Shown: positions 25,984 through 34,629, counted from the stretch's first letter. The stretch is DNA of 64,000 bases from Chlorobium sp. N1 (GCF_004332115.1 NZ_SJPA01000007.1:1-64000); one strand, 5' to 3'. A program made the numbers and translations. Notes: a model not told the origin generated them from the letters alone.

Positions 25984-27062
25984 TGGAGGGAGTCATTAGA
26001 CTGCATGTCCTGCGCTGGCGCCTTTTTGTACCGCTGCTGTTCTTGCTGCTGGCTTCGTGTTACCAGAAGGCGGAGCCTCCTGCCGACGCTTCGCGGACGG
26101 TCACCGACATGGCGGGCCGCACGCTGCCGGTGCCTGATCGGATTGAACGGGTCTACGTCAACCGGCCCGGAAGCGTGCTGATGTATGCCATGGCTCCCGA
26201 CTTGCTTGTGAACCGTCCTTTTCGACATTCTCCGGCGGAGCAGGAGTTCCTTCTGGATTCGTATAACGGGCTTCCCTATGTCGACGGCTCTGCAGAGGAG
26301 ATTATCCGGCTGCACCCCGACGTCATCGTCTCGGTTTTCAGCATCAATGCGGCATCGATCGAAGCCGCCGACAAGCTTTCAGCAAAAACCGGGGTGCCGG
26401 TCTTCATGCTTCCTATGGCCGTGGAGGACTATCCTCGGGTATTCCGCCTTCTTGGCGAGCTGCTGGATCGCCGTGAGCAGGCCGAAAGGATGACAGGCTT
26501 TGTCCGCCAATGGCTGAATCCCCTTATGGCGCGTGCGAAGGCCATTCCAGATTCCCTCAGGAAACGGGTGTACTATGCCGAAGGGGACCGGGGCCTGCAC
26601 ACCGATCCTTCCGGTTCATTCCATAGCAGGGCCATTGCCGATGCCGGCGGCGTTAACGTTGCCGATGTCAAGGTGATGCCCGGGGTGGGGCTGAGTCCTG
26701 TCTCCATGGAGCAGGTTCTGCGGTGGGATCCTGATGTCGTCCTGGTATGGACGGGCATGGGGGGGAAGATGACGACGATGGAACATATCGGAAGCGACCC
26801 GCTCTGGTCAAGAGCTCGCGCAGTGCGTGACGGGCACCTGTACCAGATTCCCTTCCTTCCGTTCGGATGGTTTGACCGCCCCCCGGGGGTCAACCGCATC
26901 CTCGGTACCATCTGGGCGGCAGAAATGCTCTATCCGGACCGGTTTGCCATTGACCTCGACAAGGCAACGGGGGAGTTTTTCAGGATCTTCTACCATCGCA
27001 ATCTGGACGACGGGGAACTGAAGCGGCTCCTGCATCCGGAGTCAGCACCGCCTGGCAGGTAG
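25980..27062 (+). CDS. Lipoprotein substrate-binding protein of the ABC transporter (BtuF/FepB type)
   Basis: 360 residues from ATG 25980. The signal sequence FVPLLFLLLASC places the lipobox cysteine at about residue 28. The mature part is a Peripla_BP_2 fold: VTDMAGRTLPVPDRIERVYV, EEIIRLHPDVIVSVFS, LSPVSMEQVLRWDPDVVLVW and a C-terminal lobe ending FAIDLDKATGEFFRIFY. It delivers the substrate to the permease. The C-terminal lobe is related to the tail of the radical-SAM fusion protein at the other end of the cluster. Confidence 0.9.
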   Translation: MMEGVIRLHVLRWRLFVPLLFLLLASCYQKAEPPADASRTVTDMAGRTLPVPDRIERVYVNRPGSVLMYAMAPDLLVNRPFRHSPAEQEFLLDSYNGLPYVDGSAEEIIRLHPDVIVSVFSINAASIEAADKLSAKTGVPVFMLPMAVEDYPRVFRLLGELLDRREQAERMTGFVRQWLNPLMARAKAIPDSLRKRVYYAEGDRGLHTDPSGSFHSRAIADAGGVNVADVKVMPGVGLSPVSMEQVLRWDPDVVLVWTGMGGKMTTMEHIGSDPLWSRARAVRDGHLYQIPFLPFGWFDRPPGVNRILGTIWAAEMLYPDRFAIDLDKATGEFFRIFYHRNLDDGELKRLLHPESAPPGR

Positions 27063-27103
27063 TAACGGCAATTTTTTCAACGCAATATTCTCATATACTT
27101 ATC

Positions 27104-27658
27104 ATGGCGACATTTTATTTCTTCCGGCGTTTCGTCCCGTGTGCAGTCTTTGTTTGTGCGCTGCTATCGGGTATTGCCGTTTCTTCCTCATCGGCGGCAA
27201 CTCCCGAACATCGTGCCATTGCCGTAACAGGGATGGTACTCCATCCATTCGTTGTTGATGCAAAGGGTATCCGGGCCATGCGTGTCGTTGAAAACGAGAA
27301 CACGGCCATCGTCTGTGATTCGGGGCAGACGAAGCACCGGTACAGGACGTTCAGGGGGGTCCTGCTGAAGGATTTCATCGATTCAGCCGGGGTGGATATG
27401 CCTAACCCGAGACGTCGTGGCGAGTATTATGTGCTGGTGCGCTCAACGGATGACTATAATGTGATCTTCGCCTATAACGAACTCTATTATGGGCCGGCTG
27501 GCGAGCACACCTGGGTGGTGTTCGAGACGGACGGGGAGCCCCTTGGTGAAAATGGCCCGTTTTTGCTGCTTACCGCCGGCGACCGGGTCACCGGCCCCCG
27601 CTACGTCAAGTGCGTGAATGCCGTCGAGGTATCGAAGGTTGCCGTTCCGGCTCCCTGA
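27104..27658 (+). CDS. Secreted molybdopterin-oxidoreductase-fold protein
   Basis: 184 residues with a signal peptide (AVFVCALLSGIAVSSSSAA). The rest follows the small Oxidored_molyb fold (sulfite-oxidase-like): AVTGMVLHPFVVDAKGIRAM, YRTFRGVLLKDFIDSAGV, YVLVRSTDDYNVIFAYNELY, PFLLLTAGDRVTGPRYVKCV. The protein lacks the conserved cofactor cysteine of true sulfite oxidases at the usual place (the only candidates are the CDSG and VKCV cysteines), so it may bind a ligand rather than catalyse. It lies 42 bp after the transporter operon, which supports the molybdenum theme of the cluster. Confidence 0.65.
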   Translation: MATFYFFRRFVPCAVFVCALLSGIAVSSSSAATPEHRAIAVTGMVLHPFVVDAKGIRAMRVVENENTAIVCDSGQTKHRYRTFRGVLLKDFIDSAGVDMPNPRRRGEYYVLVRSTDDYNVIFAYNELYYGPAGEHTWVVFETDGEPLGENGPFLLLTAGDRVTGPRYVKCVNAVEVSKVAVPAP

Positions 27659-27669
27659 GCTTTCCTGTT

Positions 27670-28593
27670 ATGCTTGATTACCGTTTTGAGGTATTCGCCG
27701 CTGCAGCGCGCAAACTCAGCTTCACCAGGGCAGCGGCAGAGCTGTGTATTACCCAGCCTGCGGTTTCGAAGCATATCAGGGAACTCGAGCGCACGCTCAA
27801 GGTTCAGCTGTTCGAGCGGAAGGGGAATGCGATCGTGCTCAGCGAGCCGGGAAAACTTGTGCTGCGCTATGCTGAATCGGCACGGAATCTTTCCCGTGAA
27901 ATGCACTCCTGCCTCGGCCGATACCAGCGGGAGGATTCCGGTATACTTGCCCTGGGGGCGAGTTCGACAGTCGCCCAGTATGTGCTCCCTCCCGTGCTCG
28001 CCCGGTTCCGCCAGGCCTTTCCCCAAATCCGGCTGAAGATGGCGACCGGCAATACCGGACAGATCGAGCGGATGCTGCTGGACCAGGAAATCGGAATCGG
28101 CGTGGTTGAAGGCGCTTTCCGGCGCAGCGAAATCCGGTATACCCCTTATACGAAGGATGAAATCGTTCTTGTCGTCCGAACTGATTGCCGGCTTGCTGCA
28201 GGCGGAGAGGTCCTGCTTGAGCAGCTCAAAACCCTTCCCCTGCTTTTGCGGGAACAAGGTTCCGGGACGTTGCAGGTAATCGAGCGTTCGCTGCGTGAAG
28301 CGGGGTTGAGGCTCGGCGAACTTTCCGTTGAAATGTCCCTGGGCTGCACCGAGGCCATGAAGTCCTATCTCCTCAATGCCGACTGCCTGGCGTTCATTTC
28401 CCGCCATGCAGTCGCCAGGGAGCTGGCAGAGGGACGCCTGAGGATTGTCAGAGTGAGGGGCATCGGCCTGTATCGGCAGCTCTATTTCGTGACCCCGCAG
28501 GGAAGGAGCGGAGGGCTTGAGGTCCGGTTCATGGAGTTTGCGCTTGCAGCCGATGCTGGATGCCATCGCTCTCCCGTCCCCTCGATAACCTGA
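27670..28593 (+). CDS. LysR-type regulator (YeiE/CysB-like)
   Basis: 307 residues from ATG 27670; the frame is open from 27610 but MLDYRFEVFAAAARKLSFTR is the canonical LysR start. The HTH is FTRAAAELCITQPAVSKHIR, followed by an effector domain (ALGASSTVAQYVLPPVLARF, SYLLNADCLAFISRHAV). In proteobacteria a regulator of this type (YeiE) sits next to yeiH and responds to sulfite. Here it precedes a YeiH-like gene by 124 bp on the same strand. It starts 12 bp after the preceding gene and may be cotranscribed with it. Confidence 0.85.
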   Translation: MLDYRFEVFAAAARKLSFTRAAAELCITQPAVSKHIRELERTLKVQLFERKGNAIVLSEPGKLVLRYAESARNLSREMHSCLGRYQREDSGILALGASSTVAQYVLPPVLARFRQAFPQIRLKMATGNTGQIERMLLDQEIGIGVVEGAFRRSEIRYTPYTKDEIVLVVRTDCRLAAGGEVLLEQLKTLPLLLREQGSGTLQVIERSLREAGLRLGELSVEMSLGCTEAMKSYLLNADCLAFISRHAVARELAEGRLRIVRVRGIGLYRQLYFVTPQGRSGGLEVRFMEFALAADAGCHRSPVPSIT

Positions 28594-28717
28594 GGTAATG
28601 ACCCATCACCAACGATCGCTGGCATGATGTTTTCCCGTTGATGATCTTTCCTGTGAAATCCCCGGTCGGGCATATCCCTCGCCGGGACAGTCTGCGATAT
28701 CATCAGGAGCTCATCAC

Positions 28718-29722
28718 ATGGAAACATCCACAACGACACCGCGCACGTCGGCCTCTCCCGACCCCTGGCCCAGGAGGGTTTCCTCCATCCTTGAGCGGCG
28801 CCTGTCCCTGCGCCAGCTGCTTTTTGCCGCCATCGGCCTGCTTTGCCTCTCTTCACCGGTATCCGCTCCGCTCGCTCTCTTGCTCGGCCTGCTCGTGGCA
28901 TTGACCATCGGCCACCCGTTCATCCATCTCAGCAGCAGGATGACCAGCAGGCTTCTGGAGTTCTCGATTATCGGCCTCGGGTTCGGCATGGACTTCCATC
29001 ATGCAATGGCGTCAGGCAGGACGGGGTTCATGCTGTCGACAGGGTTTATCCTTCTTACGCTGGCACTCGGCCTTCTTCTGGGCAGCGCGCTTGGCATCGA
29101 CAGGAAGACATCCCTTCTCATCTCTTCGGGTACGGCTATCTGCGGCGGCAGCGCCATCGCCGCCATCGCTCCGGTCATCGATGTCCGCGAGCACCAGATG
29201 TCCGTCGCGCTCGGAACCGTCTTTGTCCTGAATGCTCTTGCGTTGTTCATTTTCCCTCAGGTTGGCGTGATGCTCGGCTTGAGCCAGCACCAGTTCGGCC
29301 TCTGGAGCGCCATTGCCATCCATGACACAAGTTCGGTCGTCGGTTCCGCGGCGAGTTTCGGTGCGGAGGCGCTTGAGACGGCCACGACCGTCAAACTCGC
29401 CCGCAGTCTATGGATCATTCCCCTGGCCGTTTTCAGCTCGATGCACTTCGGCCGAAAGGCGTCAGCCATCCGCATCCCGTGGTTCATCGTGATGTTCCTT
29501 GTCGCCATGGGCGTCCATACGTTCTTTCCTGCAAGCGCACCGGTTACCGATTATGCCGTCCATGCTGCCCATGCCGGCCTGACGCTGACCCTGTTCCTTG
29601 TCGGCAGCGCCCTGGCGCCTGGGCGTATGGCGCAGGTGGGATGGAAGCCTTTCGTGCAGGGAGGGATCCTCTGGGCGGTGATTTCGATTGCCGCCCTGGC
29701 CGCTGTGGTTATGGTAGGGTAG
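28718..29722 (+). CDS. YeiH/UPF0324-family putative sulfur-oxyanion exporter
   Basis: 334 residues with about ten membrane segments. Family motifs: LEFSIIGLGFGMDFHHAM, SSGTAICGGSAIAAIAPVI, GLSQHQFGLWSAIAIHDTSS and a C-terminal SALAPGRMAQVGWKPFVQGG. Members are predicted exporters of sulfate or sulfonates and are commonly paired with a LysR regulator, as here. In a sulfur-oxidising phototroph a role in sulfite or sulfate handling would make sense, but the substrate is not known. The N-terminal 30 residues are polar and probably cytoplasmic. Confidence 0.85.
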   Translation: METSTTTPRTSASPDPWPRRVSSILERRLSLRQLLFAAIGLLCLSSPVSAPLALLLGLLVALTIGHPFIHLSSRMTSRLLEFSIIGLGFGMDFHHAMASGRTGFMLSTGFILLTLALGLLLGSALGIDRKTSLLISSGTAICGGSAIAAIAPVIDVREHQMSVALGTVFVLNALALFIFPQVGVMLGLSQHQFGLWSAIAIHDTSSVVGSAASFGAEALETATTVKLARSLWIIPLAVFSSMHFGRKASAIRIPWFIVMFLVAMGVHTFFPASAPVTDYAVHAAHAGLTLTLFLVGSALAPGRMAQVGWKPFVQGGILWAVISIAALAAVVMVG

Positions 29723-29800
29723 GGTTGTGAGAGGAACTTGCGGAACTGACCAGGGCTTTCCAATGGCCAGCCTTTCGTGTTCCCGATGGTTTTATCGGGT

Positions 29801-29935
29801 TTATGCTCCGATGCTCTCGATGGCGGCAACCGGGCCTGTAGAGCTGAAAGACGATCGGGCGCCATTGAGTTCGTCAATCTGACCGATCAGCCTCAGGATC
29901 GCCGGGGTGACTTGACGTGACCCGGTTCGAAGCAT
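29801..29935 (-). pseudogene. N-terminal fragment of a Fic-family gene
   Basis: From ATG 29935 the minus strand reads RQVTPAILRLIGQIDELNGA and GPVAAIESIGA before a TAA at 29801. This is the conserved start of Fic-family proteins (TPEIL.LIAEIDE, ATIESIGSSTRIEG); the Fic motif itself is lost. The start codon lies at the edge of the ~100-bp repeat shared with 4981-5083. Confidence 0.7.
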
Positions 29936-30020
29936 AACCCGGCACCACAGCCGTTTAATCCGTTTCCGGGCCATTGCCAACGGCCCCCCTGGCTATGCGG
30001 TGTACGGAATAATCCGGCAT
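29931..30020. repeat. Dispersed ~100-bp repeat, copy 2
   Basis: Starts AGCATAACCC and aligns over its length with 4981-5083, allowing small gaps; an octamer array follows at once in both cases. This copy is the 5' flank of the Fic fragment. Confidence 0.65.
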
Positions 30021-30076
30021 CATGATGACCGGCCTGCATGCATGCATGCATGCAGGCAAGCAAGCAAGCAAGGCGG
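30021..30076. repeat. CATGNNNN octamer array D (7 units)
   Basis: Steps of 8 bp from 30021: CATG, CCGG, CATG, CATG, CAGG, CAAG, CAAG. Part of it has collapsed to simple CATG and CAAG tetramer runs. An AlbA_2/HATPase regulator fragment starts 25 bp downstream. Confidence 0.7.
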
Positions 30077-30100
30077 CAGCCAGTAGCGTTGCGGGTAGTA

Positions 30101-30405
30101 AGGCAGAACGGATCCCCTGACCCTGAGTTCGAAACGGATGAAGAGCGCAATTATTCTGGTACGCTTTCCCGTACACCCGAAATCTGTTCGCCAGGCCTAG
30201 TCACCTGTCAATCAAAATGATCACGATGGTCATCGCATGACAGGTGAAGCTGCAGGTGAAGCTATTGCTTTACTGAGGGTTCTGGCGAATGCGCTGCTAT
30301 CAAGAAGTGTCGCTCAGAAGGCTCTCAATCTCAAAAATCGGGCCTGTTTTAGGGAGAGCGCTATCTTGAAACGGCCCTTGCCGGCGGTTTGGTTGCGATG
30401 ACTCT
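30101..30405 (+). pseudogene. 3' fragment of an AlbA_2/HATPase regulator gene
   Basis: About 300 bp align closely with 14130-14465 of the larger copy, from the GSPDPEFETDEERN coding region through a (TGEA)2 linker (four units in the larger copy) to ALAGGL. Small indels and a TAG after the VHPKSVRQA region break the frame. At about 30408 it joins abruptly to a fragment of a NadS-like gene. Confidence 0.8.
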
Positions 30406-30409
30406 GCCA

Positions 30410-30575
30410 GTGGGCGAAAACAACCCGGCTCACCTCTTCCCGGTCTCCTAATACCCTGATTTCTTCGGGGGTGAACTGGTGAACTGGTGAACAGGAATCA
30501 GGCACGATCCATCAAACCGGCGCATGCTCCGCTTCTCGCTTTACAGGCACAAAGGCCTCTTGTCTGATTAGAACG
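30410..30575 (-). pseudogene. Internal fragment of a NadS-like HTH antitoxin gene
   Basis: Aligns closely with 17886-18120 (GGGCGAAAACAACCCGGC and onward, encoding PVHQFTPEEIRVL), with a 9-bp tandem duplication (GAACTGGTG) and a deletion near 30530. It is fused to the preceding regulator fragment, showing that both were already broken when joined. Confidence 0.8.
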
Positions 30576-30636
30576 CCCTCGACGGGGCGGAACTTACCGT
30601 TCCTATTCCTACATTCTTTTATTTCAGGATTCGTTG

Positions 30637-33600
30637 ATGATCGTATTGCATTGTTCGGTGCTCGACGGAGCGCCGGTGCTTTGGAGCGAAGGCGGGGAGC
30701 CGGGCGATATCCGGGACGTGCGTCGGGCGCTCAGGGCGATCGGCCTGAGGGTTCCGGTCCGCAGGCCCATGCTCAAGGAGTGCCTTGCCTGGCTGCCGCA
30801 TCGCGGCCGGGAGCGGATTCCCTCTTCGCCCCTGCTTGGCGAAGAACCGGACCGGCGCCGGAAATCCATCCTCAGGCCGCTGGCCGTTACCGCCCTTTCT
30901 CTCGATATCGGCCTGTGCTATTCCTTCTTTTCTGTCGTGCGCGGGGAGCAGACGCCGGGTTCCGGGGTCGTTTTCGCTCCTTCCGTCTTCTGGACGATGG
31001 AGCTGTTCGAGACGGCAGTCCATCTTGTCGCAACAGAGCGGTTCCTTCCCTCGCTGGTTCACCGGAACCGCCGGTGGCTTGGCCGCTGGGTCCCTTATCC
31101 CGAACCTGCCGTCGCCTCGCGCCTCGACATCCTGGCCGGCACCATGCCTCCGGTATGCCGCTGCCTTTCCGGGGAACGGAAACGTCCTCCGCAATCCCCG
31201 GGAAAAGAGCTTCAGGAGGAACTGCTGCAGGGGCTGGTGGACTCGCTGGTCAGGTCGTCCTTCGTTTCCGCGCGCGGCAGGACGCCGAAGCCGCCGACGA
31301 TCCATGATGCATGGATGCAGTCCCTTTCAGGTTCCGATCCCCAGGTGCGGTGGGAGCGCCGGGCGGAGGTCGTGGCGTTTTCACTGGAGCTTGCCGGGTG
31401 GCGCCGTCCGCTCGACGTGTATGCCGCCTCGCCTTTCGGTTTCTGTTTCCGGCTTGCCGAGCCTTCCGTGCCTGCCGGACGCGGCCGGGCTTCAGGGAAG
31501 GGCAGAAAGGAGGTGTGGCGGCTCGACTGCCTGCTGCAGCTGAAGCGCGACCCCAGCCTGCTGCTCGATGTCGGAGAGCTCCGGGACCCGGAAAGCGATG
31601 CTTCCCGGCAGGCTCGTCGTTCCGGGGGAGAGTATACGGAGTTCATGCTCATGGCGCTCGGGCAGGCGGCAGCCCTGTATCCCGATATCTCCAGGGCGCT
31701 GAAGCAGAAAAATCCGGGCGGACTGAAGCTCGATACCGAAGAGGCTTTCCGGTTCCTCTCCCACTATGCCCCCATCCTGCGTGATGCCGGATTTGTCGTC
31801 ATGCTTCCCTCCTGGTGGGTCGGCAGGGGGCCGCTGCACCGGATGGGGATTACGGTACGGGCCAAGGCGCCGGCCATGAAGGCCGGCGGGGCCGGCATGG
31901 ACCTCGGTACGCTGCTATCCTGCGACTATGCGGTCTCGCTCGGCACGGACGAAGTCGATCTTGACGAGCTTCGGCGTCTTGCGGCACTGAAAATGCCGCT
32001 GGTCAGGGTGCGCGGGCAATGGCGGCAGCTCGACCGCCAGGAGCTTTCCGAAGCGCTCGGCTTCCTTGAAAAGCAGCAGTCGGGAGTGCTTACGGCGCGC
32101 GATCTGCTTGCGACGGCCTTTGGTGCCGGCGCGCTCGAGACCACGCTGGCGGTGCGCGCCGTCGATGCCGACGGGTGGATGAAAGAGCTGCTCGAAAAGC
32201 TCAGGGGCGAGGCCCGTTTTGAGCTGCTTCCCCAGCCGGAGGCTTTTCATGGGAGGTTGCGCCGGTATCAGCTGAAGGGGTATTCATGGCTTGCATTCCT
32301 GAGGCGTTGGGGGCTTGGCGCCTGCCTGGCCGACGACATGGGGCTCGGCAAGACCGTGCAGGCGCTCGCGCTCCTGCAGGAGGAGCGGAACCGCGGGGAA
32401 CGGCGTCCGGTGCTCCTGATCTGCCCCACCTCCGTGGTCAACAACTGGAAAAAAGAGGCGCGGCAGTTCACCCCGGAGCTGCCCGTCCTTGTCCACCATG
32501 GCGCCGACCGGCTCAGAACGGCTGCCTTCAGCAAAGCGGCAAAGGCTTCGGCGCTGGTGATTTCCAGCTACGGCCTGCTGGTGCGCGATGTGGCCTCGCT
32601 CTCGAAACTGGAGTGGGCGGGCGTGATCCTCGATGAAGCCCAGAACATCAAGAACCCCGAAACCAAACAGGCAAAAGCGGCCCGCGCCATCCCTTCGGAT
32701 TACCGCATAGCGCTGACCGGTACACCCGTTGAAAATCATGTCGGCGACCTCTGGGCCCTGATGGATTTCCTCAATCCGGGTTTCCTCGGTACGCAGCGCT
32801 TGTTCAGGGAGCGCTTTTTCAACCCGATCCAGTGGTACGGCGACAGCGGGGCCTCCGAACGGCTGAAAGCCATGACGGCACCCTTCATCCTCCGCCGGCT
32901 CAAGACCGACAGGACCATTATCTCCGATCTGCCCGACAAGATCGAAATGAAGCAGTACTGTACGCTGACCGGTGAGCAGGCATCGCTCTACAAGGCGGTC
33001 GTCGACGACCTGCAGGAGCGCATCGAGTCGGCGGAGGGCATCGACCGTCGGGGCCTTGTCCTTGCCCTTCTCGTCAAGCTCAAGCAGGTATGCAACCATC
33101 CGGCGCAGTTCCTCGGCGACAGCTCCCCGGTGGCACATCGTTCCGGAAAGCTGCAGCGCCTTGAAGAGCTGCTGGGCGAAATCCGTGAAAGGGATGAACG
33201 GACGCTGGTGTTCACCCAGTTCAGGGAGATGGGCGCGCTGTTGCAGCACCATCTTCAGGAACTGTTCGGCGAGGAGGTGCTGTTTCTGCATGGTTCGCTC
33301 GGCAGGAAGCGGCGCGATGAACTGATCGAACGCTTTCAGAACGGCGAGCACGCCCCGCGCATGTTCATTCTTTCGCTGAAAGCGGGCGGCGCGGGCCTGA
33401 ACCTGACCCGGGCGAACCATGTCATCCATTACGACCGCTGGTGGAACCCGGCCGTTGAAAACCAGGCGACGGACAGGGCGTTTCGTATCGGGCAGAAGCA
33501 CAATGTCGAAGTCCATAAATTCATCGCCGCCGGTACCCTCGAAGAGCGGATCGACGAGATGATCGAGAGGAAAACGGCCGTTTCAGGGACACTCCTCGGC

Positions 33601-33684
33601 AGCGGGGAGCAGTGGCTTACCGAACTGTCGAACATCGAGCTGAAAAAACTCGTCATGCTCGGACGGGAGGCAACAGAGGCATAA
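30637..33684 (+). CDS. SNF2-family helicase
   Basis: 1015 residues from ATG 30637. The first ~540 residues are the SNF2-associated region of bacterial members. The helicase core follows: LADDMGLGKTVQALALL (Walker A), VLLICPTSVVNNWKKEA, VILDEAQNIKN (DEAQ box), RIALTGTPVENHVGDLWALM, VFTQFREMG, FLHGSLGRKRRDELIERF, LKAGGAGLNLTRANHVIHYD and ATDRAFRIGQ (motif VI). It remodels or translocates on DNA; bacterial members interact with RNA polymerase or act in defence. The next gene, five bases away, encodes a SWIM zinc-finger protein, a frequent partner. Confidence 0.92.
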   Translation: MIVLHCSVLDGAPVLWSEGGEPGDIRDVRRALRAIGLRVPVRRPMLKECLAWLPHRGRERIPSSPLLGEEPDRRRKSILRPLAVTALSLDIGLCYSFFSVVRGEQTPGSGVVFAPSVFWTMELFETAVHLVATERFLPSLVHRNRRWLGRWVPYPEPAVASRLDILAGTMPPVCRCLSGERKRPPQSPGKELQEELLQGLVDSLVRSSFVSARGRTPKPPTIHDAWMQSLSGSDPQVRWERRAEVVAFSLELAGWRRPLDVYAASPFGFCFRLAEPSVPAGRGRASGKGRKEVWRLDCLLQLKRDPSLLLDVGELRDPESDASRQARRSGGEYTEFMLMALGQAAALYPDISRALKQKNPGGLKLDTEEAFRFLSHYAPILRDAGFVVMLPSWWVGRGPLHRMGITVRAKAPAMKAGGAGMDLGTLLSCDYAVSLGTDEVDLDELRRLAALKMPLVRVRGQWRQLDRQELSEALGFLEKQQSGVLTARDLLATAFGAGALETTLAVRAVDADGWMKELLEKLRGEARFELLPQPEAFHGRLRRYQLKGYSWLAFLRRWGLGACLADDMGLGKTVQALALLQEERNRGERRPVLLICPTSVVNNWKKEARQFTPELPVLVHHGADRLRTAAFSKAAKASALVISSYGLLVRDVASLSKLEWAGVILDEAQNIKNPETKQAKAARAIPSDYRIALTGTPVENHVGDLWALMDFLNPGFLGTQRLFRERFFNPIQWYGDSGASERLKAMTAPFILRRLKTDRTIISDLPDKIEMKQYCTLTGEQASLYKAVVDDLQERIESAEGIDRRGLVLALLVKLKQVCNHPAQFLGDSSPVAHRSGKLQRLEELLGEIRERDERTLVFTQFREMGALLQHHLQELFGEEVLFLHGSLGRKRRDELIERFQNGEHAPRMFILSLKAGGAGLNLTRANHVIHYDRWWNPAVENQATDRAFRIGQKHNVEVHKFIAAGTLEERIDEMIERKTAVSGTLLGSGEQWLTELSNIELKKLVMLGREATEA

Positions 33685-33688
33685 TCGT

Positions 33689-34537
33689 ATGGCCAGATTC
33701 CATTATTTCTATGAGCCGACGACCCCGAAAAAGGTCGATAACGGCATCAAGGCACAGAGCAGGCGTGGCGCCTTTGCCCGGCAATGGTGGGGGAAGGCGT
33801 GGATTGCGGTGCTCGAGCGCTTCAACGACGCCGCACGCCTTGCCCGCGGCCGGGCGTATGCACGCAAGGGGCAGGTGACCGATCTGCAGTTCACCGGTAA
33901 AGGCGTCGTGGCAAAAGTCCAGGGGTCACGCTCCAGTCCGTACAGGGTCACCGTCAGGCTCAGGCCCTATGCTGAAGGGGAGTGGCAGCGGCTTGTCGGG
34001 GTGTTCCGTGAAAATCCCGTGCTTGTCGCCCGGATACTGGGCGGTGAGATGCCCGAAGAGATCGAGGCGCTCTGCCGGAAAGCGGGCCTTCCCCTCTTTC
34101 CGGCCGCATTCGGCGATATCGAGGCATCATGCTCCTGCCCTGATTACGCCCATCCCTGCAAGCACCTCGCCGCCGTCTTTTACCTGCTGGCCGAGGCTTT
34201 CGACCGTGATCCGTTCCTCCTCTTCGCCCTGCGGGGCATCGAAAGGGATGCGCTCTTCACCGCCCTCGGCGCGAACCGGTCCGGCGGGCCGGAAACGGAC
34301 GAGGAGCACGGGAAGGGGCTCGCCGAACCCCTGCCGGCCGATCCCGCCCTCTTCTGGTCTTCTCCGGACGGGCCGCCGCTTCCCGGCCTGCACGAAGAGA
34401 GACCGGCAGACTCGGCAATCCTGGCACGGAGGCTCGGGCCGATTCCGTTCTGGCGGTCCGAAAGGGATTTCCTTGCTGAAATCCATTCCATCAGCAGGGC
34501 GGCCTCGGAGTACGCGTTCAGCAGGGGAGGCAGGTGA
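33689..34537 (+). CDS. SWIM zinc-finger protein, partner of the SNF2 helicase
   Basis: 282 residues. The N-terminus (FARQWWGKAWIAVLERFNDA, RLARGRAYARKGQV) is typical of bacterial SWIM proteins next to SNF2 helicases. The zinc finger reads CSCPDYAHPCKH (C-x-C-x6-C-x-H, about residues 149-160), followed by LAAVFYLLAEAFDRDPF. It probably supplies DNA or protein binding to the helicase. The pair forms a two-gene operon with a five-base gap. Confidence 0.88.
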   Translation: MARFHYFYEPTTPKKVDNGIKAQSRRGAFARQWWGKAWIAVLERFNDAARLARGRAYARKGQVTDLQFTGKGVVAKVQGSRSSPYRVTVRLRPYAEGEWQRLVGVFRENPVLVARILGGEMPEEIEALCRKAGLPLFPAAFGDIEASCSCPDYAHPCKHLAAVFYLLAEAFDRDPFLLFALRGIERDALFTALGANRSGGPETDEEHGKGLAEPLPADPALFWSSPDGPPLPGLHEERPADSAILARRLGPIPFWRSERDFLAEIHSISRAASEYAFSRGGR

Positions 34538-34629
34538 CAGCGGCGACGGATCGGCCGGAACCCGCTCGACGGCATGCACTCCATCCGAGTTCCTGACTCC
34601 GGTCGAAGATGTGTGTTGAGGGCTCTTTT

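Noticed and set aside
27081-27104. A third ModE-like site before the molybdopterin-fold gene
   Set aside because: An AT-rich CG-led stretch is present, but the right CG pair and half-site are missing at the required spacing.
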